This document shows positions 24,841-37,559 of a DNA stretch of 64,000 nt, piece after piece. How positions within the stretch are numbered: the first letter of the stretch is position 1; the number at the start of each line of letters is the position of its first letter. Where the stretch lies: assembly GCF_032062135.1 (NCBI RefSeq), contig NC_092859.1:110825058-110889057 (forward strand), written 5' to 3'. Source of the DNA: Pyxicephalus adspersus (Eukaryota; Chordata; Amphibia; Anura; Pyxicephalidae). The translations under genes and the position numbers were made by a program. Under the pieces are notes generated by a model. It saw only the letters and a program-made list of their open reading frames with translations. It was not told the origin of the DNA and ran no database searches.

Positions 24841-27502
24841 AAATACTTAAAAAGGAGGAATGAGCTACATAATGCTGTTGATCTTTAAACCAGGAAATGA
24901 CGTGGGTTCTATCTGACTTGATGCAACTTCTAATACATGCTAAAAGAAGATCACAGTGCACAGTGAAATAACACTAAGCATTTTCAGTACAGTAGTTGGG
25001 CATGTACAACTGCATAAGGCTGAAGGTAAGTGAGGAATGCTGGCTATTTAGGCATAAAAACTGTCAAAGTATAAAACAGATTATATATTAGCAACAACTG
25101 CAATATTGACGCAAGATAGAAGTTTCTTTAGTATAATCTTCCACACAACACCTGTACATGTGCACTTTCTGTCACATTACAAAAAATCATATACAATTGC
25201 ATGCTATTGCTAATCAACACTTCTATGACAAGCTCTGTCCTAGATGAAATAAACACGAGTACAAGATAAAGGTCCAGATATAAAAGCCACATGTGACATC
25301 TAATTCTTGAATTAATCAAACACAAAATCTTAATAAAAAAATAATTTATTAGAAACATTAGAGGGAAATTCAATATTACATACAAGGGTTTTAAAAAGTG
25401 CACGTTAAATACTTATAAATATTTACAATGTAATCCAGATGTGATACCTCTTTGAATATATTATCTTTAACTCTGAGTGAAGAAATAAGCCTATTCCCTA
25501 TTTAATTTTATCATCTTTTTTATTAGTTGTTCTGAGAAATGATGTAATTTGACCTAGCTATTGATCGCATGTCAGTCATTAAACATTGTGACAGACAGAC
25601 AATGCAGTCTGGGTTCTACAAAATGTTCTCAGTCTGCAAAGAGCCTTTCAGCATTGTGCTAACTTCCTTTCAATATGAAACAGACTTGTCTAAGAGTGTA
25701 GGCAGAACCATTGTTTTCTAGGTTTACATATATTATTGGTTATTATCTTTTAATAAGTCAGTAAATACCTTTTCGCTAAAAGGACCAATAAGGATAGAAA
25801 TAAAGAGGCTGCCGTGATTTAAAGGTGAAGGCTCTTGGGCTGTAATCCTGATGAATGATTCTGAAACAGCAGACAGCAGATATTGAGACTAGTGGTGCAA
25901 ATACACAACATTCACAACATGGGTTGCAGCATCTTGTAAACTAGTTTGTTTTATTAGGCCCAAAAAGGTTTTTTCCAACTGTATCTAGATATTAAGACAT
26001 GTCAGACATTACTGACTATGTGCTTGTTCCTATTGCAGTTTCAATATTTCTTGTATTAGGAAGAAAGTTATCTGGGACAGTTGAGGATACCATTTGATTT
26101 GGGCTAAATGAAGACGGATGTCCAGCACTGGTGATCACAACTGCTCCTTAAATCATAGGTCGAGGCGTAAGCATAATTTCCTTTAACCCGACAATGCTAA
26201 CTTCATTTTTTGGGTGTAATGGGAGTATTCACTGCGATAGGTTACAGCTGTTCTAAGAGTTGCCCTTTAAAATAACACCAAAGTGAAATATGCACAATTT
26301 TAGGCACCTGGTTACACTGCATAGAGAATTCAGTTAGTTGGCGATTCACTCTTAATGACTGATACTTATTAGATTATTACCAATAAAAAGGCTCAACATG
26401 GTACAGAGGTGCAGCTAAATTAGAAAAAATTTAAATCTCTAACTGCATGTAACTGCAAAGTTGTGGCAAATACAGCAATTTCCTTTTCTATATTTTTTTA
26501 AATTCTATATTTTCACCGGATTAGCCTTCCAAAGGCATACTTCCTGTTCTAAAGTGGCAATGCTCAGTCACTTCATTGTATCTTTGGAGGACCAGATGCA
26601 GCACCCTAGGCAGCTTGTCTGATTTGGAATGCAAATACCTTCTCTCTACATCTCAGTTACATTAAGAAAAAAATATGAAAATATGCTGACATCTACCTGG
26701 ACCAGGCAGTAGCTACACTACGGTGCTGAAGTTGGTGAAAGAATGTTTCAGAAGCCCAGCACTTTTATAAATGAATGACGTGCCATGACATTTTTTTTAT
26801 GTGCCTATCTAACCTAATGAGCTGGAAATTTAGACTAAGCAACACATTAAGTCCAAAAGTTGTGATACAACTGAAGCCTAGTTCAACTTTGACAGCCCAG
26901 CTGCTTATATTTACTAGATAATAAGACTCTTACTACGCAAACTGTAAGATATTTGCTGCTGATCAGTTCACACATCATCGGTCATTAATTAGAAATAAAG
27001 CATTTGAACTGGAAGAGTAAGGGTTGTCAGGTAAACGAAATGCAATAAAATCATTGCATCATCCTGTCCTTACAGAAAAAGCCAGCTACACACTAGCTAC
27101 CATTTTCAAAATCTCACAAAATTACATTAAAAAAAAAGAAAAAAGAAAAATTTACAAAACAAATACATTCAAAAGACTGGGAACTTCAGTGCATACTAGT
27201 AACACAAAAGTTAGTAAAACTTTATCTTGGCATTTTTCTGTTGTTAGGTCATTTTTAAACTTTCTGGTTTTAAATCCAATATAAGTGATGGTGCCAAAAG
27301 TTCAACAAACCAACAAGGATTACTGACAGGGAAGTGGTTCAATTCCAGGTAAGGTCCACTTTGTGTGTGCTTTGTAAATACCAACCTTCTGTCTTGAGAA
27401 AAAAAATTCTGCACCAATCCAAGCCAAGTGAATTTCTCTGCAGATCTAAAACTTGACAGAGGTTACATTACATGTGCATTATTTATGTTAAAGATACACC
27501 CC
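24841..27502. other. Unassigned non-coding DNA
   Basis: No recognised gene or repeat. One GTAAGT donor-like site (near 25026) has a possible acceptor only 33 bp upstream, which was not convincing. Confidence 0.55.
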
Positions 27503-28115
27503 CTGGCAGGTGACATGGGATTAACTTGGGACGCAGAGTCCAAGCGTCTCCAAGTCTTCACCAGAGCATCCCCGTAAGGAATAGCGGTCACTGGACAACT
27601 TTGCAGCAGGAAAAACACGTCCCGGGCCCCAACAGAAATACAAATGTCCCGGGCCCCAGTCTCTCCTTACCAGTTATGTAGTCAATGCGGATCAAGGTTG
27701 GGGCAGGCATTAATCGTAAGATCGGGGCGGGCAATAATCATAAGATCGGGGCAGGCAGAAGTGATCACATTTAGGAAGGACCAAGGTCGAGGCAGGCAAT
27801 ATTCGTAAATCTAGATGGAACGAGATTAGGGGAAGGCAATAATCCAAATCAGAAGTCAACAGGTAGAAAGTCAATGGGCAAGTATCAGAAAGCAAGCTGA
27901 GAATCCAGCAACCAGAGCCCGGAACTAGGGAAGTTTGAATAGGACTAGAAGCCAATAGCAGGACACAATAAAATCCAAGAAGCAATCTGCTCATACACAT
28001 ACTCTAAAACCCCCTTCAGCCTCAGTGTCTGTGCGGGGGATGCAGGTGGAACTTCAAGGCTAAAAAGGGCTGGTGATGATGCAGTTGCTAAACAGATGAT
28101 CTTCAGGTGGAGTAG
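27503..28115 (-). mobile_element. LTR-retrotransposon-like block, copy 1
   Basis: A more GC-rich block contains degenerate tandem units of the form GATCGGGGCAGGCAATAATC between about 27690 and 27815. I associate this arrangement with the non-coding region downstream of pol in Ty3/gypsy-type retrotransposons of fish and amphibians. Its left part, read in reverse (GCTCTGGTGAAGACTTGGAG, TTGCAGCAAAGTTGTCCAGT), matches the plus-strand block at 49205-49800. Two inverted-orientation copies support a dispersed element. No reverse transcriptase, integrase or LTR pair was seen, so the class is inferred. Confidence 0.5.
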
Positions 28116-28306
28116 TGACAATTTATCTCACAAAAAACTTCTGTGCATGTTAGGTTAACATTGATACATTGTTAATCACACAGAAAAAAGGCACGGCAAG
28201 TTCCTCAAGTTCAACCAAACCAAACACAAAAATTGTACTTTGAAACTCTATAGCATTTTTAAATAGGTTAAAAAATAAGGAGCCCAACATTGGAGTACAC
28301 AACTAA

Positions 28307-30493
28307 CAGCCTTAGATTATTCAGAGTAAGCATAATTAACCTGATTATGTCAGTATTTTTGCATGTCAAAGCGGTACATTGTTTTGCATGGAAATTTATT
28401 CTTAGGAATACCTCGCTGAAATCTGTCCAAACAGTAGTCTAGTAAAGTAAATAAAGTTTGAAACATAAAATCATACATTATAATATAATAATGATAAAAC
28501 CAATAATATAGTATATTAATAAATACATTTATTCAATAATGTAATCAAATGAAAAACTTTGGAATCATCCCAAACAAAGGTGCATTATTATTGCTCGATT
28601 ACTAGACAATTTATATTGCTCTAGAAAACACTGCAGAAAGTCCAACTTCACAATCAGGACACCGTCATCGCTCTTGGAGCAACAAACCATAAACCTTCTT
28701 GTAGGTGCTGACTTTATTCTGGTTGGTGGGGTATGGTCTATGAAGTGACGACCAATCAGGCGTTCCGGGTTGACAACTCTAACAGCACAGCGTCCAGCTC
28801 TACACACAACTATTGATGGTGGTTCACAAAGATACATTCTGACACTTTCCAAAAGTCAGAATAAAGCACAGGCTTGTCACTCTTTTCTTTGTATAGAATT
28901 TAGGCAATCCATAGACACTGCTCAAAAAGATGCCTGAAGATCTTCTTGTAGTATTTTTTTTGTTGTTTCCTCATTGCTGGGTAGAATGTCATTGCTTGTT
29001 TGACTCTGTTGACACCTCCCATGGTGTTTTTGTAGTCTATGACTAATTGTGGCTTCATAATTTCCCACGTTTTGTGCGTACCATAGTAGAGGAGGCATTA
29101 GGAACGATGCTCATTAGGCACACATCTTTTTTTATCACGCCATCACAGTGCCATCATTTTGCGTTTCCGCCAGGCAACTATTTCCCCAGTCTTCAGCTTC
29201 TTGTTGCAAAACATTGATGGCATGTCGCGCCGCTTAGCCCTAATGGTTCCATATGAATCTGTTTTGTGCTGTAGAAGAAACTAAAAGTTCCGGAGAAGTA
29301 TAAAAGTTATCAGTTGTTACAGAATAACCATGGTTTAGCAAAGGCTCAATAAGAGACAGAATGGAAGATGTTGCCATTCCATAGCTGCTGTACTTAGGAT
29401 GGAATTTTGTTCCATTCCCAATGTATAGGACTGTATTTCGAATATAGCCAGTTGATGATTCGCACAGCACATAGGATTTTTCACCAATGCATAATCTCTT
29501 TGTTGCAATGTATTGCACCCAGCTGAGTCTTCTCTTGTGGCTTTCATGCGACTGCTAATATCACGTTCTGGTACATAGCTCTTTTGGAAAATCCTAATGA
29601 CCATTTGTGATACTTTCTACATTTTCTTTAGCTTTGGGAAGCTGTGGCGGAATGAGTGTTACATCAAATTCTTCATTGTTAGCAAAGTGTAAACTCCCTG
29701 AAGTATTAATAGGCCCAGAAATAGCCAAATGTCATCTTTGGTAACTGGTTCCCACTTTCTACTTCTTGAAAACCTCAGGTGTGGAGTAAATAATTGTTAC
29801 TCTACATGCCTGTTTGTATCTGCAACAATTTTTTCAATTAGCTCATTGGTCAAAAATAATTGTAAATATGCCAAGGGGTCTTCACGTTCAACATCTACCT
29901 CAATGCCAGGTGCTCTGGTAAATGGTAATCTTGGGGGCAGTACCTGAGCCGTATCACAGTCAATAGCGCACCAAGTTTGCACGTCGATGACCTCAATCCC
30001 AGAAACGTCGCTGATTTCACTTTTAGTTTCTGATGACGAATTTCCCCAGGAATCGCTATCACTCAGGTCTACAAGTGACTCTAGATCACTATAGCTGTCT
30101 TGTAGCTGCTCTAAGACTTTTGTAGCCCTAGCGCAGTGCTTTTTGGAAGCCATGGATGGGCAGACAGGGCACTGCACAAGCTCTCATGTCAAATCTGTGA
30201 TGTATATAATGTTACAAAATAATGTATTGCAACAGATACAATGTAATGTGCTGTGTTATGTTTTATACATACTGCATTTGCTGCCGGTCCCACCCTTAGC
30301 TTGCTCATCACACCAATCACGCTGGGGATGCTTGGAAGCAGAAAGAGGAAACTGATGACAGCCGGAGGACACCACAGGAGCATAGGAACAGGTAGGAGTA
30401 TCTTCACTATGCTATCCCGAGTGTGGCTCGGGGTTACTGCTTTTGGTATGGATAGTTCACCAAAAGCCACACTCAGGATTACCGCTAGGGAGG
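28307..30493 (-). mobile_element. piggyBac-superfamily element, 2.2 kb, decayed
   Basis: The right terminus, inverted, reads CCTCCCTAGCGGTAATCCTG, matching the short piggyBac-like element at 338-877. The left terminus is a degraded CAGCCTTAGATT followed by the shared TTTTGCATGGAAATTTATT. Flanks CTAA (28303-28306) and TTAG (30494-30497) are each one base from TTAA. The transposase remnant lies inside on the minus strand. This is a dead relative of the source of the small copy. Confidence 0.85.
28565..30153 (-). pseudogene. piggyBac-type transposase pseudogene (PGBD-like)
   Basis: PiggyBac transposases cut and paste DNA precisely at TTAA. A start at 30153 opens an acidic, Ser/Asp-rich N-terminus (about 120 codons, open to 29797), typical of PGBD proteins. 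A downstream frame (29518-29240) has GEKSYVLCES...TGY and TTDNFYTSPELL. The Asp in TTDNFYTS (about 29310) corresponds to the second catalytic Asp of the DDE/D core. The segment that should carry the first catalytic Asp (about 29530-29560, after YVPERDIS) is scrambled. The last frame (28852-28565) has the PTRRFMVCCSK stretch that leads into the C-terminal cysteine-rich domain. At about 530 codons the span is near normal family length. Frame changes and stops make it non-functional. Confidence 0.88.
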
Positions 30494-30497
30494 TTAG

Positions 30498-33400
30498 TAT
30501 CTACTCTGAATATATAGCATTTATTACAGTTTTCTATCCATTTACATACAAGTTTCAAGGCAGTATTGGTGCATACCTTTGCAAGCATTAACAAACAAAC
30601 AAAAAAAAAAAATGTAATAAAAATCGCATAAAATTATTGGCATTCATAACCACATTCACATATTTCTATGCTCTTAGACCACAACAAGTTCTGAATTAAA
30701 TATCTGACCTTTCCACATTCGACAGGCTGCCAAAATTCAAATTTCACTTAGTGTCAACATTTTATATAGTTTGTTTCTTAAATGCCACAAGAATCTGTAA
30801 AATATCCGCTCTGCTCCATACTATAAAACTGTGGTCATCAAGTTGCTGCACTCTGAAAGCATACTGCACAATCGCAATCCCACACACTACAAACAATCTC
30901 TTACAATCCTGCCTCAACCCAAAATAATACAGACCCAGTGTTCATATATGTTTGTTAAAATTATACATTGGCTTTCAGTCAACTTTCTTTGAAACTGATA
31001 AAGAAAAATATTTAAGTCATGTTTTTGAACTAAAACTGACTTTAAAACAACTCAACTACAGTCATAGCAAAAGAATTACATTCACACACCATGGGTTTAC
31101 CATATTCTGTGGCGTTTCATGATGCCTGACAGAATCTTGATGTATTGCTTTATCTACTACGACTTTAGGAACTTGAGTGGTGGAACTAAGGTCACAGAGA
31201 AAATGGTGATTTTAGCATCACACAAATCAAACAGGACAAGCCAAAATGAAATAAAGTTAGTAAGTGAAGATGAGATATTTTTGTTCTCTGTGTCCCATCA
31301 TGCCCACTATTGTAGTCATGAAATACAGGGAAGATATTGAGAGCACAGATTGGCTGTATTCACTAACCGTCACACACGTGATTAAATTGTTCAGATTGAA
31401 GCTCTACTTAGGAAACAATATTATGCACATTAAATATGACTGACTGGAGATGACTACACTGAAATCACACAGAAAATTACAGAACCTTTGACACTTTTCC
31501 CACCTATATCCAAGCATTATGGCAAAGTGCTTCAGAACTCCCACATGTAATTGCAGGGTAAACATTCAGAATTATAATGTGTCCTGTCTCCTGCTGTTTT
31601 GTTTGGAACAGTGAGCTAAACATAATGTGTATTGATAATAGCTGCTAAAGGTTTATTATCAGGAAACATTCCATTGTAGATCAGATCTTGACGTATCTAC
31701 CTTTGTCTATGAATACAACTGGATAATAATTAGACCATTTTCCTTAATTTCCTTTTTAACTCCATTCCCTATAAAAAAAAGAGAACTGAAATTCTTTTGG
31801 GAATAACAAATACAGAAACAAGATATATAGGACGAGTACCAATTAGCTTAATCCTAACAATAATACTTGCAAAAACAGATCTATATGCTTGCTGAATTAG
31901 AAAGACCAAGACAGAAAATCAGCATCAGAACACAATATTTCCCAGGCTATGCCCAATGTTGCTACCATAAATAAAGTTTAGTTTATATGCTAATTTCAGC
32001 ACATTGGTAAAATATTTTGGGTACCTTTTACCTGCTCCCAGAACTATGCAGTCTTGCGAGGTATACATAGCCATTGCAAGGAACACATACTAGACTGGTC
32101 CTTTTCTGAATTCACACACATACATTGTGGTTTTGTATACTAAGGATGAGCTGTGGTCCACTAAAGACTACCATAAATATTGCTTATCCATACAATCCAT
32201 ACGATGTGTTGCTCAGTCACGCAGGTGCCTTTTATTTTCACTATATGTGTTTCGAGTGTGATTCAAAATTAGGAGCACCATACACCCAAGCACATTTATG
32301 TGCACATATTAGCTTGCAGCGCAAAAGTGTAAATGCTCTCTTTGACAACCTCTCCCCTTAACAATACACCAGGGACAATTTTTATTATATTAACATTACT
32401 TTTGTTGTATAATATGAACTATTTTGCAAAAACAGTAACCTATAATCTGAACTGGAATTTCCCTTAGGTCATATCATAACATATATATTATTTTGCTACA
32501 CCAAATTTAGGTGGTGCAATCTGCAGCATTAATAGTTCAGTCCACCCAAAAGACAGCTTCTATTAGCTTAATTTGTTGAATATTGAGTTAAACTATGTGA
32601 TAATATCTTCTTAGCAGCTTTCAGAGGCTTTATTGCCAAGATAACTATGATAAAGTTATTGTATGGACACTTACAGCACATACACACAAACATAATTTTC
32701 TGCTCATATGGTTGGCTTACTGTTTTCCTACATTATTAGGGTTGATTGAGTGACTATAAAAGAAACAAGTAAAAAAGTAAGAAGTGACTCCAAGAAAGTG
32801 GAAAGTGGGTAGAATTTTAAATGCAACTTGTAAACTGTGGGAAAATCCCTGAAAAAGCCTAGCCATCTATCTGAGCAGTATAAAGCTATTCTATTTTTAC
32901 TAGTATTGGATAGAGTAGGGAAGGTTTAGAACCCCCAATCAGGTTTTACATCTATCCATGGCTTTGTTGAACAGATTTCCTGTTACTTTCTGTTCTAAGG
33001 AAAATTTGCAACAGAAAAAATAAGGATAGGATCTAGAACGTATTTTAAAACCTTAGACCATTAATAAATCGTTGTCATTTTAATCCATTGTGTTATTTTT
33101 TTTACCTTGTTTTAGTGGGCAGTAAAAAAATAGTTTGGTAGTTACCAGTTTATTATCTGTACTTGGCTTCATTATTCTTAGCCTGAGCTTTGTATAAACT
33201 TATACTCCAGTACCTCATATTTCAGGGTCTTTTCTTTTGTATTCTCTATCATTTGTTGTTGACTATCCTTGTTCTGCCACACCCTAAACCCCTATATCTG
33301 TGTATACTCAATACAAATGAATATAGACCATGTTCTCTTCCCCTTTTGTCTCAGAATTGTTAGTCTCAATTTATTCTCCCAGCTTTGACCCCTATTTGCC

Positions 33401-34027
33401 TCAGTTACTGCTCTGGTTTTCTGACCCTGGCTGGTGTAATAGTCAGCAAGATTTTTGACTCCTGCTTTTCTGGTGCTTGCCCGGGGAGTTAAGAAGTATA
33501 TCTGAAGTAATCAACAGACCCCTGCTGATCATTGTAAACAAAACATAAGACAATAAACCAAATAAAATAAATTGTAATGTAGTGGTTTTTGGTGATAACA
33601 CCAAATTGGTAGTTTCCCCTATTTCACTTTGCATGGATCTACTCAGTGCCACATTAGGCACTGTAATTCTTCCTTTATTAGCTTCAGGTATATAAATGAT
33701 GACCAAGGGAGCCATGCAAATTTTGATCATTATTTCTCAGCTCAAGTTGTGTTTGCCTTCATGCAGAGAAGATAATCACCTACCATCTTCCCAGTGTGCA
33801 TAGCTGCTACCATGACTCATTAGATTACATTTCCTTAGGCTGGATAAACAAAAGTTAACCAACTCCCTACCAGACATGAGGCCATACAGCAATTCATTTC
33901 CACACTTTTATTACTCATTAACTTTTTAATACTCATTTGCTCTATATAAACTGTATCAATTCCATCTGCATACCAAAATAAATATGTAATTGTAACTAAT
34001 CCCAGTAGTAGAAGTATTACTTTTCAA

Positions 34028-34031
<4 letters not shown>
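30498..34031. other. Unassigned non-coding DNA
   Basis: AT-rich and repeat-poor by eye. No transposon ends, exon-like segments or RNA genes were recognised across about 3.5 kb. Confidence 0.6.

Positions 34032-34113
<82 letters not shown>
34032..34113. repeat. Long (AT)n microsatellite
   Basis: About 82 bp of AT repeats with a single phase break near 34072. Such tracts can extrude cruciforms and are highly length-variable. Confidence 0.97.
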
Positions 34114-34118
<5 letters not shown>

Positions 34119-34720
34119 AATTATGGAAAGTGTAAGAAATAGAAGCAGCTTCTTATTTCTTTTACCAACAACTAAATTAATTTACGCTTTAGGCAAAACA
34201 TTTTTAGAGAAAGGAAAATGTAAAAATGAATAAAAATGTCATTTTGTCCTTGAAAACGTAAAAAAGTAAAAATAATTAAAGAATGGGCAATAATAAAAAA
34301 ATTCATAACACTATCTATATAAGGTAGTAAGCATATATGAAGGGTAAAACTAAATTTCAGCAATCAGCAGTAAACTGTGACCCAATTCACCTATATGCAG
34401 TTCTGCAGAATTTCTGAAAAAAATGGTTGGTTTGATGATGTTAATACAAAACAAGAGTAGGGATTTGCTTCAGTTATCTAATCATATAAACTATAAATTC
34501 TTTTTTTATTGTTTTCATCAGTAAAAAGAATGAATATTTGAAATTAAGTTTCAATCCTTTTTGTGTGCACATTATTTTTTAGTAAATCAGCCTCATTCTG
34601 TCAGGAAGTCTGAATGGCTTGATTTTCCATTGTAGGCTGACCAGCTGTTACCTTAAGGCTTCCCACTGGCACTCGAAAATGGTCAGACAAACGAACGGCC
34701 CTAAAAAAATGTTAAAAAAA

Positions 34721-34744
34721 TTATATATATATATATATATATAT
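34721..34744. repeat. (AT)n microsatellite
   Basis: Twenty-four bases of alternating T and A following a short A run. Confidence 0.95.
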
Positions 34745-35696
34745 GCCAGTGAACAATGATCCACCTGGGATCATTCATCAATCCACCCTGGCTTGGATGA
34801 ATGACCACTGTAATTGCCTGTGGAGGACAGCACAGCAGAGTGCCACTAGCTCATTCTTCCCCCTCTATTCTCTATAGATCAGAATAACGTGCAGCGCTTG
34901 TTCATTCCCGTCACTGGGGAAAATCTGATATCTGTACAGGGCTTCACAGCTTTCTCTACCATTGCGCAGGGGTGGTACTGTTGAATCAAGGTTGAGAGGT
35001 AACATGAAGTTTGTGTTGCTTTACCAATAGATATGTAACCTGTCTGCTATACAGCATATGTATTTTAACCTTGAAATGTGTCTTGCAGGGACTGGCAAGA
35101 ATTTCTGGCATAAAAAAAAAAAGATAAGTTTATGGCTTTCTGATCCCACTTTTCTTGTCTAATATGGACTACTGAAAAGCATTCTGTGTTCTGACATGGT
35201 CTGCAGATTGACCCTCTGTGTACTAATGTGTGGTCTGCAAGCAGGTCCTGTAGTTACTTCAGTGTTGGCCCGCCTACAGTGCCATGACAAAGGTAAAATC
35301 CTCATTTGGGCAAGCTTGGAGATGTAATGCTGAGCTATATCTTTAACAGCCTAGAAATGTAAAGCTTCTCTACACAATCAGCCTACAAACAGATCAAATT
35401 TGCTGCCAGCTGAATATCAGCATTGGGGGCTAATCCAGGGAACTTTCATTTTAGGGAAACTAAAGAAAACTGGCAATGAAAACAATATGACAGTTGCCAC
35501 TAGCGACCTCCTTTCTGGAAAATGCTGTCAACTAATTAATGATGCGTAATATGCCATCGCTTTATAAATATAGTTTATAAAAATTAATATCCTTTGAATC
35601 ACTGACCCAAAGTAAGTATGCAGGAATAGTTTACTGCCCTAAACTTGTTCTGGGCCAGAAACTCCAAAATTCTACAACTTTCAGATAAATTTCAAC
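34745..35696. other. Unassigned non-coding DNA
   Basis: No gene. Around 34745-34960 there are ATGATCCACC/GGATCATTCATC inverted words that may be an eroded MITE, but no termini could be defined. Confidence 0.5.
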
Positions 35697-36410
35697 CAGG
35701 GTACCTGGAGTCGGAGACAATTTTGGGTACCTGGAGTCGATAAAAATGTACCGACTCCTGATAAATTTAAATTCTAATAAAAAAAATACAGCAAGTTCAA
35801 ATGTCATATTTCAAATACAATAGTCATAATTAGGAACTTCGCTTGTGTAATAATAAAGCCCAGTGCATAGTTATATTTCTAGTAGTGTGAAGTTCAGCTG
35901 AGCTATTATACAACCTGACATTCACATTATTGTAATCTGGATTATGTACATTACAAAAAGTGTTTTCATTTTATTTCAGATATAATGTGTTTAAAAAGTT
36001 CATTTGAGTGTACACAAGTGTAATGATGTAGGTGTATGTGAGTGCTATGACCTGATGTGTGCTCAGGTGTTATGTCTGACTTCTCCATATATGCTCCCTA
36101 TGGTCCCATCCAGGGCTGAACTTTAACATCATTTTGCACACCACCTAATACTAGGAAGTTAGTTAAGTGGCCCCCTGGCTCTAGGGCCTCCCACTGCCCT
36201 GTCTTGAGCAGAACATCAGCAAACAAAAATAAAGGCAGCAGCGTCTGCTCAACTTCCTCTGTCTGCTAAGAGAGCTTAGAAGAACTTGCAGGAACAGCTT
36301 TTTGGGTTCAACTAAGTGTTCATGTTTATTTTAAAACTGCATGGCTGCTTGTGTGTACTATTATGGAAGGCTGTGTGCATGTTTCAAGATAAAACTCCAG
36401 GGCTATGTGT

Positions 36411-36503
36411 ATGTTTGTGTGTATGGTGCAGGAATGTATGAATGTTTGTGTGTATGGTGCAGGAATGTATGAATGTTTGTGTGTATGGTGCAGGAATGTA
36501 TGA
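36411..36503. repeat. 31-bp minisatellite, three exact units
   Basis: Three identical 31-bp units begin ATGTTTGTGTGTATGGTGCA (starts 36411, 36442, 36473) and a partial fourth follows at 36504. It lies in the 5' non-coding part of the hAT element. Exact identity in an otherwise eroded element implies recent expansion or homogenisation. Confidence 0.95.
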
Positions 36504-36723
36504 ATGTTTGTGTATAGTGCATATTGTGTGTATGATTTTCTGTATAGGACAAATTATGTCTAAGTTTAGTGCAGGGCTATAGCCTATTTGTGTGTATAGT
36601 GCCATGTTGTATGTTTGCAATAGTGCAGGACTGCGTGTATGTTTGTATTAAATTCAAAGAATGTGCTAGTTAGTATAACATATTTTATATTTATATTTCA
36701 GTGAAAGCGGCATCCCATTCACA

Positions 36724-37086
36724 ATGGCAAAAAGTCGGTCAACAAACATGATAAAGTCTGCTGTTTATGAGAACTTTACATTATCAAGTGATGGAAAACA
36801 TTACGTGTGCCAATGTATTCTTGAAGATAACAGTGAAAAACAATGTCATGCAAAAATTAGCAGTTTCGGTGGGTCTAACAAAAATGCACCTACAAGAGCA
36901 TCAAATTCCAAAAGACACTTGCAGCATTTTCATCCTAAAGTTTTAGAAGTTGTGAATGAGAAAGATATCAATGAAAATATTCTATCTACTACTGGGATAA
37001 AAAATGTTCAGAAATCTATTGGAGACCAAATACAACTAAGAAGATTCTTTAAATTTGACAAAGTTACCATACCAATGACACCATAA
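36724..37086 (+). pseudogene. hAT transposase N-terminal part, BED zinc finger
   Basis: A 120-codon frame starts MAKSRSTNMIKSAVYENF. It contains a BED-type zinc-finger pattern: paired Cys (VCQC, about residues 35-38), a further Cys-His (QCH, about 47-49), then HLQHFHP (about 66-72) as the His pair. BED fingers bind DNA in hAT transposases and in their domesticated ZBED descendants. The frame ends at a TAA at 37084-37086, 50 bp before a nested insertion, and the transposase does not continue until about 39800. The N-terminal exon is therefore intact but detached from its catalytic part. Whether it is still expressed is unknown. Confidence 0.82.
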
Positions 37087-37559
37087 AAATAAAAAGAAAA
37101 ACACAAAATTGAAATAGTAGTAAAGAATAGTGTGCATAGTTCTCCCCAGACCGTTTTTGGGGAGCCCACCTGCTATGATTATTCCGCCCAGCACATTTTC
37201 AGCAGCTCTGAACGGACACCAGAGAGGCTGCTCTGCTCGCTCCGTTCTCCGCTGATAGCTGATTAGAACCGGGTGGAGTGAGGGGAGCACAGCACAACTA
37301 TGAAGAGATCAGGACACAGGCTCCCCCATCTCATAGCTGTTCCAAGTCTTTTGGGGAAAAAAAACCCACATTGTGTAAACAATGTTTGCACCCACTGGGC
37401 GTGTGTAATGATGTCATCAGAGCAGTGTGTGTGTAAATGCTGCATGTCACATTCCTCATCCTTACAGCTCTCTGTGTATAAACCTTCATATCCTCTAAAC
37501 TGTATGTCATAATGATTTGAAATTTTCAAGGTGCATAGAGAACACTTATCGTTAGCACC

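Noticed and set aside
24950..25035. GTAAGTGAGG donor-like site with acceptor-like CAG 33 bp upstream
   Set aside because: The implied mini-exon begins with an in-frame TAG in one phase, has no polypyrimidine tract of quality, and no partner exon was seen.
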